Shown: positions 1 through 12,310, numbered from the stretch's first letter. The stretch is DNA of 64,000 nucleotides from Sphagnum compactum (GCA_965153455.1 OZ234499.1:9172271-9236270), one strand, 5' to 3'. Translations and numbers: made by a program. The notes: a model not told the origin generated them from the letters alone.

Positions 1-830
1 TCTTCATTTGTTTGATTATTTTTTCAACAACCCAAAAAGTATTAGTTCTTTTCAAGTTCCCAAATGTTGCATTTGCTTCAATTTGTGCATCTCTATGAAC
101 CTCCAAAGCCCAGTCCATGTCAAAGCCATCCAAGTTGGTAATGCACATGTTGTGTAAACATTTGCAAACCATGACCAAGTTTGGCATGTGACAAAATGGT
201 ATGTTCACTTTCTTTAGTAAAATTTTGAATCTGCTTTCAACATTCCTAAAGCTCTTTCAATTGACATCCTTATACTAGATTATATACAATTCCAATGTGC
301 TTTGTATATGGGTAGTCCATCTTTTTCACCTTTGAAGGGATAATAAAGCCATGGCCACATTGGATAAGCAATTTTTCCTATTAAATTATAAGGTAAAAAT
401 TAGTTTTTCAACACATGGTTTCCTACATCTATTTTTTGAAAAAAAAACCCAATCATGGATATTTCTTGCCCACCCATAATCATAATCCCAAAAATTGCAC
501 TTTGCATCTACACTCCCTTGAATCAATGTGGAATAAAGTTTCAAGTGCTTTTAATTGTTGAACATAATTCTCTCACTATAATTAATATTATATTTTTTGC
601 AATGCCATAGACCTCTCCACACATATACAAAGAATTTTCATTACTTAATTGTGCAAGAGCAATTGCTACGATGTCAACAAACTCCATGAAAAATAACATT
701 GCACTCATCATACTTCAGTGTTATCCAATAGCTACTTGTTGCAATACAACCACTTGTGCAATCACTGGATACATGGTCATAATAAAAATAAGAGCCGCCA
801 ATATTTTGTGCCTACGTTCATCCATTGTGT
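1..830 (-). pseudogene. Decayed PIF/Harbinger transposase (C-terminal and N-terminal pieces)
   Basis: Read on the minus strand, pieces of a PIF/Harbinger DDE transposase are clear. Around 280-560 are segments reading GSVDAKCNFWDYDYGWARNI, then KIAYPMWPWLYYPFKGEKDG, then MSIERALGMLK. These match the family's conserved D...W motif, the DxAYP-type block (here with IAYP) and the IERAFGMLK(G)RF helix. Towards position 1 follow VMVCKCLHN-like and ATFGNLK-like blocks. Around 720-825 a piece beginning MDERRHKILAAL fits the N-terminus. The middle of the catalytic domain is missing: an N-terminal GEVYGIAKNIILIIVREL block runs almost directly into GSVDAKCNF. Stops and frameshifts break every frame, so no product is expected. 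The family normally moves by cut-and-paste with 3-bp TTA/TAA duplications. I see no certain terminal repeats, and the left end lies outside the window. Confidence 0.8.
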
Positions 831-1089
831 GTAGTAAGAATTGTAATTTTAAAAATTAAGTAGTAATAATAAGTTTAACCTAATTTTCTCACATGTCAAT
901 CACACATTTTTTATATTGGACCCTCAAATAGGACCCCACACCTTTAGACATACCCATTGTACCCTAAGAAAAAGTGAATTTTTTTCTTTAAAATGTGAAA
1001 AAGAGTCCAATCCAAGGTTCAATTTGCTTCAAATTGGTCCCTAGGTTTTTGGTCCCGGGACCCTTGCCTAAAGTGGCTCTTAAACTGGA

Positions 1090-1145
1090 AGGTTCTCAAG
1101 ATAGGACCTTAGGTACCTTAGATCCTGCGAGGTTCTCAAGATAGG
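1090..1145. repeat. 16-bp direct repeat, possible transposon subterminal repeat
   Basis: The string AGGTTCTCAAGATAGG occurs at 1090-1105 and again at 1130-1145, a period of 40 bp. It sits between the PIF/Harbinger relic and the ABCC 5' region. Short repeats near element ends are common in DNA transposons, so this may mark the outer part of the 5' end of that element. No matching inverted copy is visible. Confidence 0.5.
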
Positions 1146-1199
1146 CCCTACTCCTATAGTGAGGGACTCAGCCCACACTAATCAAGATTAATTAACTTA

Positions 1200-1536
1200 A
1201 TTTGCAACACTAATTTAATCCGTTTCTGCTAATCGGCACTTCTGACACTACGGGACGTACGTGAGGAGAAAGAATGGCGTGTGGATTTGTGTCGGATTTA
1301 TTCGACGATTGTTTTCTCGGATTTCTAGGTCGACGATGCGAAGCGCCAGATGCGCAGATTTGTTAGTAATTGCAGCCAATTTGCAGAAGGCGGAGAATGA
1401 AAATGGAAGAGAAGAGAGTTGATGGTCGTGGGCGGAGAAGCTTTTTGTGTGAGAGGAGTCTGTGTGTGAGGCAATCATCGCTTGGTAGACGGACCTGGAG
1501 CGCGGAGGCGCATCTGAAGCTTTAGGAACAATCACA
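1200..1536 (+). promoter_or_regulatory. 5' flank and leader of the ABCC gene
   Basis: Base composition changes from AT-rich to nearly balanced at about 1240, just upstream of the ABCC start codon, as expected for a promoter and 5' UTR. I do not see a convincing TATA box at a defined distance. The proximal region is short, because transposon-derived sequence reaches to about 1180. Confidence 0.45.
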
Positions 1537-4500
1537 ATGGGGGTAAGAGATCACTCGCTCCTGTCTTTGTTCTGTAGACCAGTGGCGGGAGGAGTATGGG
1601 AGACGAAGCTTGCTTCTGGATTCGGCGCATATACTCCTTGTTTGGTTCAGTCCGTTGTCATTTCGCCTTCCAACCTCGTGCTGCTGCTGGTCGTTGTGTA
1701 CCGTATCTGTGGCCTCTGTTATGCGTACTCATCAGCTCCTCTCAGGTTCACAGTGCAGAAGCCGGCTGCAGGTCATTGCGTCGGGCTCTTGTTGGCCGCT
1801 TTCTGTGCCGTTGCACCTCTGCTGCAAATCGTGTTTGGCGTGTCTGCTGTCAATTTGGATGGCGAGAATTCGATGCCTCCCTTCGAGGTAACACATCTCC
1901 TCTTCTTCACATTCCCTGTAAAGCGGATTGCTTGGATCAGCGTCGAGACAGGAGGTTGTAGTTGTTGCCATATTGCTGAACATCGTGTGGTTCTTACTAG
2001 GGGATAACACGGACAGAGAGCTGCTCTCTCTGAACGCTAAGAGTCTAGTCGGTCTGCGCCCCCAAGCGTTGCTTAACAGAAGAAATCAGGCACTTGAAGT
2101 AACGAAGCTTGTCAGCATTGTATTTTATGACAGTAACTTTCTCTCGCCTCTCAAAATTATAGCAGATCACCTAATGAGATTTGCGCTGTCAGTACATAAT
2201 TTCTGCATTCATATATCAATTCTGTTTCAGAAGCACGACATAATTCAGCACAATCTGATTGTGTCTTCATTGCCCTGGAACATGATCGATAGATCTCCTC
2301 AAGTATTGGTTTGAATATCCGTGAGTCCTTGTATGGTCCTTAACTGCTCTCAAAAGACTCAATTGCTCTTATATTATTATGCAACAAAGTCAGTTAACCA
2401 CAATCCAAATTAACTGACTTATATTAACTCAACAAAGCTTGTAATCTACTGTGTTAGGTCTGATGGGAATATTGGAGCAAACTATCAAACTTGTAGATCT
2501 CTGAACATGTGTGTTATACTTGCAGGTATCAGGACTGGTGTTGTCTAGTGCAACATGGATGGCAGTAGTGGTCATGCTTTGTGTAGAACTCAAATCCTAC
2601 ACAAAGGATTTCATCTGGTACGTGCGATTCGCAGCGTTCTACGTCATTGTGGCACAGATGACGATGCTTGAATATGTTCTGGTTCTCAAAGACTACTACA
2701 CAGAGATTATGATAAGGGCAGTGGTAGCTGAAAATGTCTCTTCTGCTATTTTTTGCATCTTTTACCTCTTCTATCTCCCAGTATTGGTCGCCCGCACAGA
2801 CTACACACCCATTCCCACTGATCATACCCAGGTAATAACTTCTTCAGATTATGAGCCTCTGCCTGGAGAACTAGAGGTTTGCCCAGAGCTCAAGAGCACT
2901 ATTATTTCCTTTCTGTTGTTTGACTGGATGACCCCATTGATGAGATTAGGCTATAAGAGGCCCATTGGGGACAAGGATATTTGGCAGCTTGATGACTGGG
3001 ATAAAACAGAAATTCTTTACTCAAATTTTCAGCAGTACTGGGATGAAGAACAGACAAGACCTAACCCATGGCTCCTACATGCTTTGAACAGAAGCCTGGG
3101 TGCTCGGTTTTGGCTAGGTGGACTTTTCAAGATTGGCACTGATGCCGCTCAATTTGTGGGTCCTGTTTTCTTGAGCTTTCTTTTGGAGGCAATGCAAAAC
3201 CGCGAGCCTGTTTGGAAAGGCTACATGTATGCTACATGTATCTTTGTTGGACTGATGTTAGGAGTGCTTTGTGAGGGCCAGTATTTCCAAAATGTAATGC
3301 GAGTTGGGTTCCGCATTCGCTCAACTCTGGTTGCAGCAGTTTTCCAGAAGTCTCTCTGTCTAACTCAAGCAGGTCGCAAGGCGTTTACAGCAGGGAAGAT
3401 TACCAACATTATGACCACTGATGTGGACGCTCTTCAACAAATCTGCTCGCATGCGCATGCCCTCTGGTCTGCCCCAATTCGGATTGTTGTTGCAATCAGT
3501 ATTTTATACCGACAGCTGGGCATAGCATCAGTTTTTGCATCAATTGTGCTCCTTGGAATGTTTCCTGTTCAAGCTTACATCATAAGATGGTTGCGGAACC
3601 TTCGAAAGGAAAGCTTACAGTTTACAGACAAAAGAATAAGTCTCATGAATGAATTTCTCTCAGCAATGGACATTGTGAAATGCTATGCTTGGGAGAAGAG
3701 TGTCAAGGCAAAAGTCCTCAATGTTCGAGATGATGAAATTAGTTGGTTCCGTAAAGCACAGTTGCTTGCTGCAGTCAATTCTTTTTTTGTTAATGCTGTG
3801 CCTGTGTTAGTGACAGTAGTTGCATTTGGATCCTACACCATGCTTGGTGGGATCTTAACCCCGGCAAAGGCCTTTACTTCCCTCTCTCTCTTTGCAGTAC
3901 TTCGGTTCCCTCTTTTCATGTTTCCTACTCTTGTCACTGCAGCAATTAATGCGAATGTTTCATTGAAGAGACTGCAAGAATTGCTCCTAGCCGAGGAACA
4001 TATGTTGCAGGAAAACCCTCCTCTGGAATCTGGGGTTCCAGCAATCTCAATAAAGAATGGGACATTCTCTTGGGAGCCAAATGCAGGTCACCCAACTTTG
4101 TCCAACATAAATCTCGAGATTGAAGTTGGAAGCTTGGTGGCCATTGTGGGAAGCACTGGGGAGGGAAAAACTTCAATTGTTTCAGCTTTCCTTGGAGAGA
4201 TCCCTGCAATTTCTGGAAGCCAGGCTACACTCCGAGGAACAGTGGCATATGTCCCCCAAGTGTCATGGATCTTCAATGCAACTGTGAGGGACAACATCCT
4301 CTTTGGCTCTTCATATGATCCTGAGCGATATAGCCGAGCCATTCATGCAAGTGCTCTCAGACAGGATCTTACTTTATTCCCAAGCGGAGACTTGACTGAA
4401 ATTGGAGAGCGTGGGGTGAATATAAGTGGTGGGCAGAAACAGCGTGTGTCTATAGCACGAGCTATTTATGCCAATGCTGATGTCTTCCTTTTTGATGATC

Positions 4501-7014
4501 CACTAAGTGCTCTTGATACGCAGGTTGCCCATGAGGTCTTTCACAAATGTCTAAGGCAGGAGCTGAGGGGAAAGACTCGTGTTCTAGTAACAAACCAGCT
4601 CCATTTCTTATCACACGTTGATAAGATTTTTTTGGTCCATCAAGGAGAAATTAAGGAACAAGGCACATATGATGAGTTGTTGATCAGTGGTCCTCTTTTT
4701 AAGGAGCTCATGGAAAAAGCTGGAATGACAGAGAATACAGTTTCCAAGGATGCTGATGCCAGAGCTGAAACTAAAGATGGTAGGGAGACATAAAGAATCT
4801 GCATTTTTGCTTCCTCCAATGGGTTGGTGATTGATTGGTTTTGTTGGAATCTTCTTTCATGCGATTCCTAATTTGCTGATTTAATAGTGACAACCAAGAA
4901 AGAAATTTGTGATCCACTAACTGTTCTTGTCTGGTGTTGGAGCAGTTGATGGTGCAATGGAGAGGGATATGGAAATTGAGCTGGCTCCATCATTGAAACT
5001 GAGGTTGAGTTCAAAGAATGATGCCAAAGAGAGAGTGAAGGAGAAAAGTTCCAATGCGTCGCTCATGAAGGAAGAGGAAAGGGAAACAGGACTTATTTCG
5101 TGGAAGGTCCTCTCAAGGTATATGATGGCTCTTGGGGGTGCATGGGTCATAGGAGTACTTTTTCTCTGCTATGTAATGGTTGAAGTCATGCGGCTTTCCA
5201 CAAGTGGGTGGCTTTCTATCTGGACAGATCAAACCAGGCCAAAATCCCATGGGCCTCTTTACTACCTATATGTGTATGCAGTTTTTTCATTCTGTCAGAT
5301 CTCTATTACTCTTGGGAACTCTTTGTGGCTTGTATTTTCAAGCCTTGCAGCAGCACAATGTCTGCACAATGGGATGTTGGAGGCAATGCTCAGGGCTCCA
5401 ATGTCATTCTTTCACTCTAATCCAATTGGGAGAATTATCAACCGTTTTGCTAAAGACACGGGAGACATTGACCGAGATGTTGCTGTGTCTGCTGGCATGG
5501 TTTTGACATCAATTTTTCAGCTAATCTCTACTTTTCTCTTGATTGGATTTGTGAACACCATTTCTTTATGGGCCATTTTGCCTTTGCTGGTGGCATTCTA
5601 CTATGCTTATGTTTACTTTCAGAGCACTGCCAGGGAGGTTAAACGTCTTGATTCAATTACCCGGTCTCCTGTGTATGCCCAATTCGGAGAGGCTTTGAAT
5701 GGGCTTGCTAGTATCCGGGCTTACAAAGTTTATGACCGGATTGCAAAGATGAATGGCAATGCAATGGATACCAATTCTCGTTTCACTCTTGTGAACATAA
5801 GTTCATACGGATGGCTAAGCATGAGGTTGGAATTTCTTGGGGCCCTCATGATTTGGATTGTAGGTATGCTGGCTGTATTGGGAAATGCACGGGCAAGTGA
5901 CCCCGCAGCTTTTGCTCCCCTGATGGGCCTTCTTCTGAGCTATGCTTTCCATATCACCCAGCTGATGACAAATGCTCTCCGCCTTGCCAGCACAGCGGAA
6001 AATAGCCTCAATGCAGTGGAGAGAGTGGGAAACTACATGGATGTAACCCCAGAAGCCCCTCTTGTGATAGAGGATCACCGGCCCCCTCCTGGTTGGCCTT
6101 CTGCTGGAGTCATTGAGTTCAAGAACGTTGTTATGAGATATAGGCCAGAACTGCCCCCTGTACTGCATGGGCTATCAGTTGAAATCAGGTCAATGGAAAA
6201 GGTGGGGATTGTGGGTCGTACAGGAGCAGGAAAGTCAAGCATGATCAATACTCTTTTCCGGATTGTGGAGGTGGAACAAGGACATATTTTGATAGATGGA
6301 TTGGATATTGGAAAGATGGGTCTCTCTGACTTGCGTGAGAACCTTGGGATCATTCCACAAACCCCTGTTCTCTTTTCAGGTTCCATCCGTTTTAACCTGG
6401 ACCCTTTTAATGAACACTCTGATGCTGACTTGTGGGAATCCTTAGATCATGCTCACTTGAAGGATGTTGTGCAGAGGAACAGTCTTGGCCTGGAGGCTGA
6501 AGTAAATGAAGGGGGCGAGAATTTTAGTGTGGGTCAAAGGCAGCTATTGAGTTTGGCACGAGCCTTGTTGCGGAAGTCAAAGGTTTTGGTCCTTGATGAA
6601 GCAACTGCAGCTGTGGATGTTGGAACTGATGCCCTTATCCAGAAGACTGTACGTGAGGAGTTCAAGCCATACACAATGCTTACAATTGCTCATCGGCTGA
6701 ATACAATCATTGACAGTGACCGTATTCTAGTTCTTGATGCAGGCCGGGTGATTGAAATGGATACCCCACAACAGCTTCTTTTGAAGCAAGATGGCATATT
6801 TTCAAGTATGGTCCAAAGCACTGGAGCAGCCAATTCACAATATTTGTACCAAATTGTCATGAGCAATTTTGACACAGAAATTGAGAAAGAGGTGCCCAAT
6901 GGGCATCAGGAGAACATGGCCTCAGATGATTCACATGATCATGAGCAGAAGGTGGCCCCTAAAGGATGGATGATCCATGAAACTGCCCCAGTGAAGACAC
7001 AAAAGGGGCCTTGA
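1537..7014 (+). CDS. ABC transporter subfamily C, ABCC1/ABCC2 (MRP1/2) type, three exons
   Basis: Exons are 1537-1887, 2526-4779 and 4946-7014, giving 1,557 residues. The start is chosen because the N-terminus ([20 protein letters not shown]) aligns with plant ABCC1/ABCC2. Exon 1 ends in MPPFE and exon 2 resumes [11 protein letters not shown], as in the family. Order: TMD0 with about five membrane segments (residues 40-215), first transmembrane domain (about 300-570), NBD1 with Walker [10 protein letters not shown] (659-667), signature NISGGQKQR (749) and Walker B VFLFDD (770), a charged linker (about 840-910), second transmembrane domain (about 920-1200), and NBD2 with Walker [10 protein letters not shown] (1292), FSVGQRQ (1395) and VLVLDEAT (1415). 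NBD1 has D where catalytic E normally follows Walker B, as is usual in ABCC proteins. Known relatives are vacuolar pumps for glutathione conjugates, phytochelatin-metal(loid) complexes, folates and other conjugates; the substrate here is inferred only. The tail after NBD2 is shorter than in Arabidopsis ABCC1. The reading frame is intact, so the gene is probably functional. Confidence 0.95.
1888..2525 (+). other. ABCC intron 1 (638 bp, phase 0)
   Basis: The exon ends CTTCGAG and the intron starts GTAACA. It ends ATACTTGCAG before GTATCAGGACTGG. Joining restores MPPFE-VSGLVL without a frame change. The long reading frames inside it are not conserved protein. Confidence 0.9.
4780..4945 (+). other. 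ABCC intron 2 (166 bp, phase 1)
   Basis: Exon 2 runs into an in-frame stop at 4791-4793 unless GTAGGGAG at 4780 is used as a donor. The acceptor GGAGCAG at 4939-4945 restores the frame (GAT G + TT GAT GGT). Two AGs three bases apart (4941-4942 and 4944-4945) form a GAGCAG tandem acceptor. Using the first AG would add one alanine codon. Confidence 0.85.
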
Positions 7015-8495
7015 TCCATCTAGCACCAATGGCCACCTGCTGCAAGTTCACCTTTGGGTAGCAGCCCCAAACTTGAAGATTCAGCCACAATGATCAAGGT
7101 TTCATGTTACTTCAGGAAATGCAACAGAAACTCAGGATAAAGATTTTGGCTTGCCTGAAAGTTTCAGTGCATATCAAGTACTTATCTACAGTGACCATCG
7201 GGAGGTGATGAAGTAGGTATTCATGGCAGCTTGTCACTGCTATTCACGATGAAGTTGATGGTCGGAAACTCTCTGACCAACTCTCTTAAGGTTATGACTG
7301 CACTCATTGTCATGTTACCTTCAAAGAGTTGTAGAGATTTCTCTGCAATTTCATAGATATATTTGTAACTGAAATCTGACATGCTGTTGAATGAAACACA
7401 TATAGCGGGGGTTTTTTTTTTCAGGGCATATGGAATCTAAATGTCCATTTGGGTGTGAGAAGTTGTTGCAAATATTGGTGTTGTAGAGTGTGTGAATTTT
7501 GGCTTGAACGTTCTAGATGCAAGGTGTAGTGGGATTGATAAAACTAAGGGGGTAATTAATTGTGTTGACAATTGATGCACAATTTTTTAAAGTTCATTTT
7601 TTAGATTCTTATGTTTGCTTCACCTTTTTTTCTCGTTGCAAACAGTTGTGATGGTTTTCAATTTTTTTGGTATGGTTTTATCCACCTTTGTCAATTATGA
7701 AGTGTAATAACTCGCACCAACATGGGGATCAAGTATGAAGTGAGAGCGTCATCTATATTCGATTGCTAAAGATTTTTTTGCATGTATGCTAAAGCAATTT
7801 GTTGTGTATTTTAATCAATCGAAATAGTCCAATGAAGTATGTAATCTTGAAAGATCTATGTATCCAAGGTCAAACCGTAATATGGAATCCAAATTCGGTA
7901 ATTTGTTTGTAACGTCCTATGCTTTAAGTTGGTGTCGGATAAGTTTTCCTTTACAAACTTTAATGACATTGAAAAAAAAAATTGATGTATGCATAACAAA
8001 ACTATCTTTTTGGTGTACGAATTTGCATTGGGTGATAGTCTAGTATGAAAGCTTACATTGTTGCACATTTTGAGTTTGACCAAAAATAATGTGAGGAAAT
8101 ATGATTTTTTTACTATGAACATCTTGTGAAGGACCTAGTGGTTTTAAATCTTTGTTTTGTGCAACATTTATAATATTTTCAAAGTAGTCATGAATGCAAT
8201 TTGGAACTAATATGTTTTGCAACACAAAATATGTTGTAAAGTGTTCATGTTTTTCTTTGAATTCATGGTTATTATTGTTTAAATTTAATAAATCGGGTTT
8301 GTTGATACAATGTAAATATATTGAACTAATATGGATGAATTGATATTTCAAAATTTTCATACAATGAAAGATTAAAAAAGATCATGTAATGCTAACATGA
8401 CTGACATTTAAACACACATTTCCAATCAAATATGGAGATTTACATTCCATGCCTTATTTTAATGATAAACCAATAATTGTTTCATTGGAAGAACA
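7015..8495. other. ABCC 3' flank, then AT-rich DNA without a recognisable gene
   Basis: The first 400 bases or so keep a gene-like composition and probably include the 3' UTR; I cannot place the polyadenylation site. After about 7400 the sequence is AT-rich with only short chance reading frames. Confidence 0.5.
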
Positions 8496-8599
8496 ATTGT
8501 TGTTTGCAACCAATTTTAGCACCTAAAAAATGTCGTTTGCAATTACTTTTTAGTTGCACACAACGTTATTTAGTTGCAAAACTAATTGCAAACAACAAT
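8496..8599. repeat. Inverted repeat with 14-bp perfect arms
   Basis: ATTGTTGTTTGCAA at 8496-8509 is matched exactly by its reverse complement at 8586-8599, with a 76-bp spacer that itself contains several GTTGCAA motifs. The outer flanks (AAGAA on one side, TTCTT on the other) extend the pairing with a small gap. It may be a small foldback or MITE remnant. Confidence 0.5.
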
Positions 8600-11500
8600 T
8601 CTTTTTTTAATGTTTTTTCATATGGAAGTCAAAATCAAATTAATTGAGTTGAATTTATATTTGATGTAACAAATATTATGCTTTCTTTTAATGTTATATT
8701 GTCAATATTCTTGAAATTGCCAAATCAACGCGAAAGTTCAACAAGAGGAAAATAATAATTCCTTAAACTTTCAACAACTTTTATGGGGTTGCCCAATTTG
8801 ATGTTTGTAAGCACAAGAAAATTTGGAATTTCATTTTTTTTTTATAAAAGATAACAATTTTTTCATAGGAATAATGTTGAACTGATGGTGTTTTTTTAAT
8901 TTGTATACATGAAGAAAAGAATTTGATTATTGATCTATTGTAAGTATAATTGATGTTTCACATTAAAAAACCATAAACCTACATTGCTGAAATTTTAAGG
9001 GAATTGAACTCATATAGGGGATAGTCCCAATTAGTGGCAAGAAAAAAAGGAAGTTACAAAAGGTACAACAACACAATGTTTTGTTTGGGCACAAAATTTC
9101 ACCTAAATGAATGTTTTTGGGGGGCTATGACCCTTATAAAGGCTATTTTAAAAATATTCACCAAAATATAAGGGTTCTAACTTGGATTCATTAGATTTAG
9201 AATACCCCTTCGTATAAATCAACAACCAACAACATGATTACAATTTTTTTAAACTATCCTACTTTTTTTAATTGCAATGTAATGTTAAATCCTTCTTGAG
9301 ATGCTAGTCAATCAACATCAAAACAATGGGAAAAAAGACTTTGGTACAATGGGCCTGAAATCGTCACATTGTTAGGGGAATTTTCTTTATGTCATCACAT
9401 TTAAATGTTAAACTCATGGAGTTCACCTAAACAAAAAAAAGGGTTTTCAAAACACTTTATTTTACTCCCTAACATCTAACCAAATTTGCCTCATTAATGT
9501 TGCAAAAGGTCACTAGTCCACCTACTTAACAAAATTGAAAAAAAAATCCTTGTCCCAATAACATCAATAATAAATAAAATACTTAGTGTATTTGTTAATT
9601 ATTGTTGAAATTTTAGAATATTGAACTTATTGGATTTTTTTTCAAAAAAAATAATTAATTTTGCACCTAATAGCAATGATGGAAATGGACTCCCATATTT
9701 ATCAAAGTACTCACAACCTAAATTTTTTAATATATCATAAGTTACCTTCAACAAGGTGATCATGTCATCACATTTCGCATGGGCATTAAAAACCTTTTTA
9801 GATTATTGAAAAGGATAACACAAGGGTGATATTGAAATGGTGTCAGAAAACCCTAAAACTCTGCCACCACTTAGGCAAGAAACCACAATTTTTTCGCATT
9901 TTGAATGGCAAATTGTGCATGCGCTCGTGTGTTTGTTCTTGTAATTGGAGTCTTTGGGAAGAAAGTCCACATTGTTTGGTATTATGAGGAGGGATATTAT
10001 TTGTGTATGAAGCTTGGCATGTCCAATTATAAGATGCACTTCAATTGCACATACAAGGATATGTGTTTAGAAGAGGCTAGACTATTTTGTCTTGACCCTT
10101 CCAAATAGGCTAGTTGATGATTTTGTTACTCTTTGTTTATGTTTGTTATTTAGAAGTTTTAGTTTTGTAAGTACTTTGAAATTTTACTTTCAAATGAAAA
10201 TTTGAATTGAAAAACATTTTGAAATATGTAAAGCATCAAAGGATTAAACTTTGAAGGTTTATAAATGGCATGGTTCCCATGTTATTCCCAAGACTTTAGT
10301 CTTGTTTTATGACTATTTGCAACCATAAAAAAAAGGTTATGATAGGGGGACAATTGAATTTTCTTCTAGTTGGGTCTATTTTGCTTTTGTTTTTTAGAGA
10401 GGATGTCTTAAAGGGATTTCAAAATAAGTTATCAAAGCAAGCATCAATATCATTTCTACAAACAATTCAAAGGTGGAAAGATCAAGGAGGGACCCACAAC
10501 AACTCTCAAAAAGTTCTTTTTAAATGGATTCCCAAGGTTTTTCAAAACATGATGGCATTCAAGTGGTATGAGTTAATTCTTTCACTTAGGTTATTAACTT
10601 TATTTCTTTAAGCGGGATTTTGTTTATTTGTGAAATGCATTTGAAATTATTTATATAACATAATTGATTGAACAAAGGTTTTTCTTGCCATGTAATTTAC
10701 ATTAAACACTCCTTCCAATTTGTGTAACTTGCAATGAAACTCTTTCACAAAATCAACCTTGACTTCATAAACAATTTTTTTCAATTATCAAAACATCCAT
10801 CAACTCCTAGCCAACAGAGTGTATAGTTGAACCTACACATGGAAAGTTCAAACCTTTTTGGAAAATTGGCATGAAATGGTTTATGCACATGAAAACACTA
10901 GGTGCCCAGAACATGTGATGTTATAAAATGTGTTGCATTTGAAGAATTTCATGTCAACTTGCCATGGGGTTGTGGAACAAGTTGTAAGAATATGCAAAAG
11001 TCATTTACACATGAGCATGAAAAGAGTATTGATTATGAATCTACATTGGTTCAAATGAAGGCCTTCATTTTCTATTGTAGTTAGTTGGGTTTCAAATTTT
11101 TGACATGTTCAAAATGAAATTTAACGAAAACATGTTAAGATAATTACTTTCAAGATTTTATATTTCGTTGTCATTCAAGATCATTCAATTGTAGGTTTTG
11201 AAGTGAATGTCAATTCCTATGGGCCTTGAATACCCTAACATGTTTATCAATGATGAACATGGAGTTCACACCATGAAGGTAGTTGCATTGGAGTTTTGGT
11301 GGGCATTATCAAAGCACATACATATGAAGTTCAATTTATTTTTCATCTTTTGGTTGATGTTTTAATTGAATTGGGAATTTCACTGTGAGATGGTTAATAT
11401 TTGAACAATTGGGTCCATTTTCAATGCATTAATTCTTATATTGAAGAAGCATTTTTTAATTTGATCATGGTCCCAACTTTGGATGATTGAACAAAAATTT

Positions 11501-11819
11501 AGATCTTTTTATATTTCAAGCTTGGGTGGATGGTGGCTAAAGATGCACTATTACAAAACTAGGTCTTTTTACTAGATTTTTAAATTTAAAAAATTACCCA
11601 AAATGATAGGCATCAAAAAGGTCACCCTATCAATATGGACAAGTTCATTTGGACTCATTGCTATGATTAGGGTAATCTTTTTTATTGGCACAAGTAAGAG
11701 ATTATTTGACTAGTCATTTTGATTATTAGACGGTAAACCATTTAAATCATTTTTTTCTAGATTATTATGTGCAAAAAATAATAATTAGGTATTTAGATTG
11801 TAAAGAGGTTTAGGTTGTA
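8600..11819. other. AT-rich DNA, no supported gene
   Basis: Only short unconserved reading frames occur. Three of them, near 9905-10108, 10309-10611 and 10902-11084 on the plus strand, have slightly protein-like composition, including cysteine-rich stretches. They may be remnants of a transposon gene, but I recognise no domain. Confidence 0.4.
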
Positions 11820-12310
11820 AAAATGTAGGTAGGTAAGTGGTAAACCTAACCTACCTAAATTAGCTTACCTACTTACTTTAGTTTAACCTACTTAACATAA
11901 TCCTTTAAGCATGCACATAGGTTACAACTATAAATAATTGAACTTTTCGCCTTCACCTTCATAATGATAAATCAAGCCTTTACCAATGGACTACATTTTC
12001 AAAAGGTGACAATTTTTGTCAAATTTTTTATATCACATCATTACTTATGTAAGTAAGTAAGGAAGTTAGGTAATTAATATGTAAGTTGAAGGTATGTAGA
12101 AAAGATAGAAAATAGGTATGTAGGTATATAGGAGATAGGATGTAGGAAGTAAATAGGTAGATATGCTTAGGCTACCTACCTATTAAGGTCTACTTACTTA
12201 GCCTAGGTAGTAATTAAGTAGGTAGGTAGGTATATTTAAGTTACCTAGTATATGTAATATGTAAGTAAGTAGGTAAACTTATGTACCTACCTAATCTAAG
12301 TAGTATTTGG
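11820..12310. repeat. Degenerate TAGG/TACC-type array with alternating orientation
   Basis: Motifs such as GTAGGTAGGTAAG and CTTACCTACTTAC fill this stretch. Blocks reading TAGG alternate with blocks reading CCTA, so the array can fold on itself (for example 11824-11835 against 11864-11876). It resembles the longer degenerate array at 20190-21160. Confidence 0.6.

Noticed and set aside
1248-1535. 95-codon minus-strand frame opposite the ABCC leader
   Set aside because: It is antisense to the ABCC 5' region, has no recognisable domain, and owes its length to the locally higher GC content.
1596-2314. Other plus-strand frames overlapping ABCC exon 1 and intron 1
   Set aside because: Only the frame starting at 1537 matches ABCC proteins, and its exon joins exon 2 in phase. 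The others are shadows or run through the intron.
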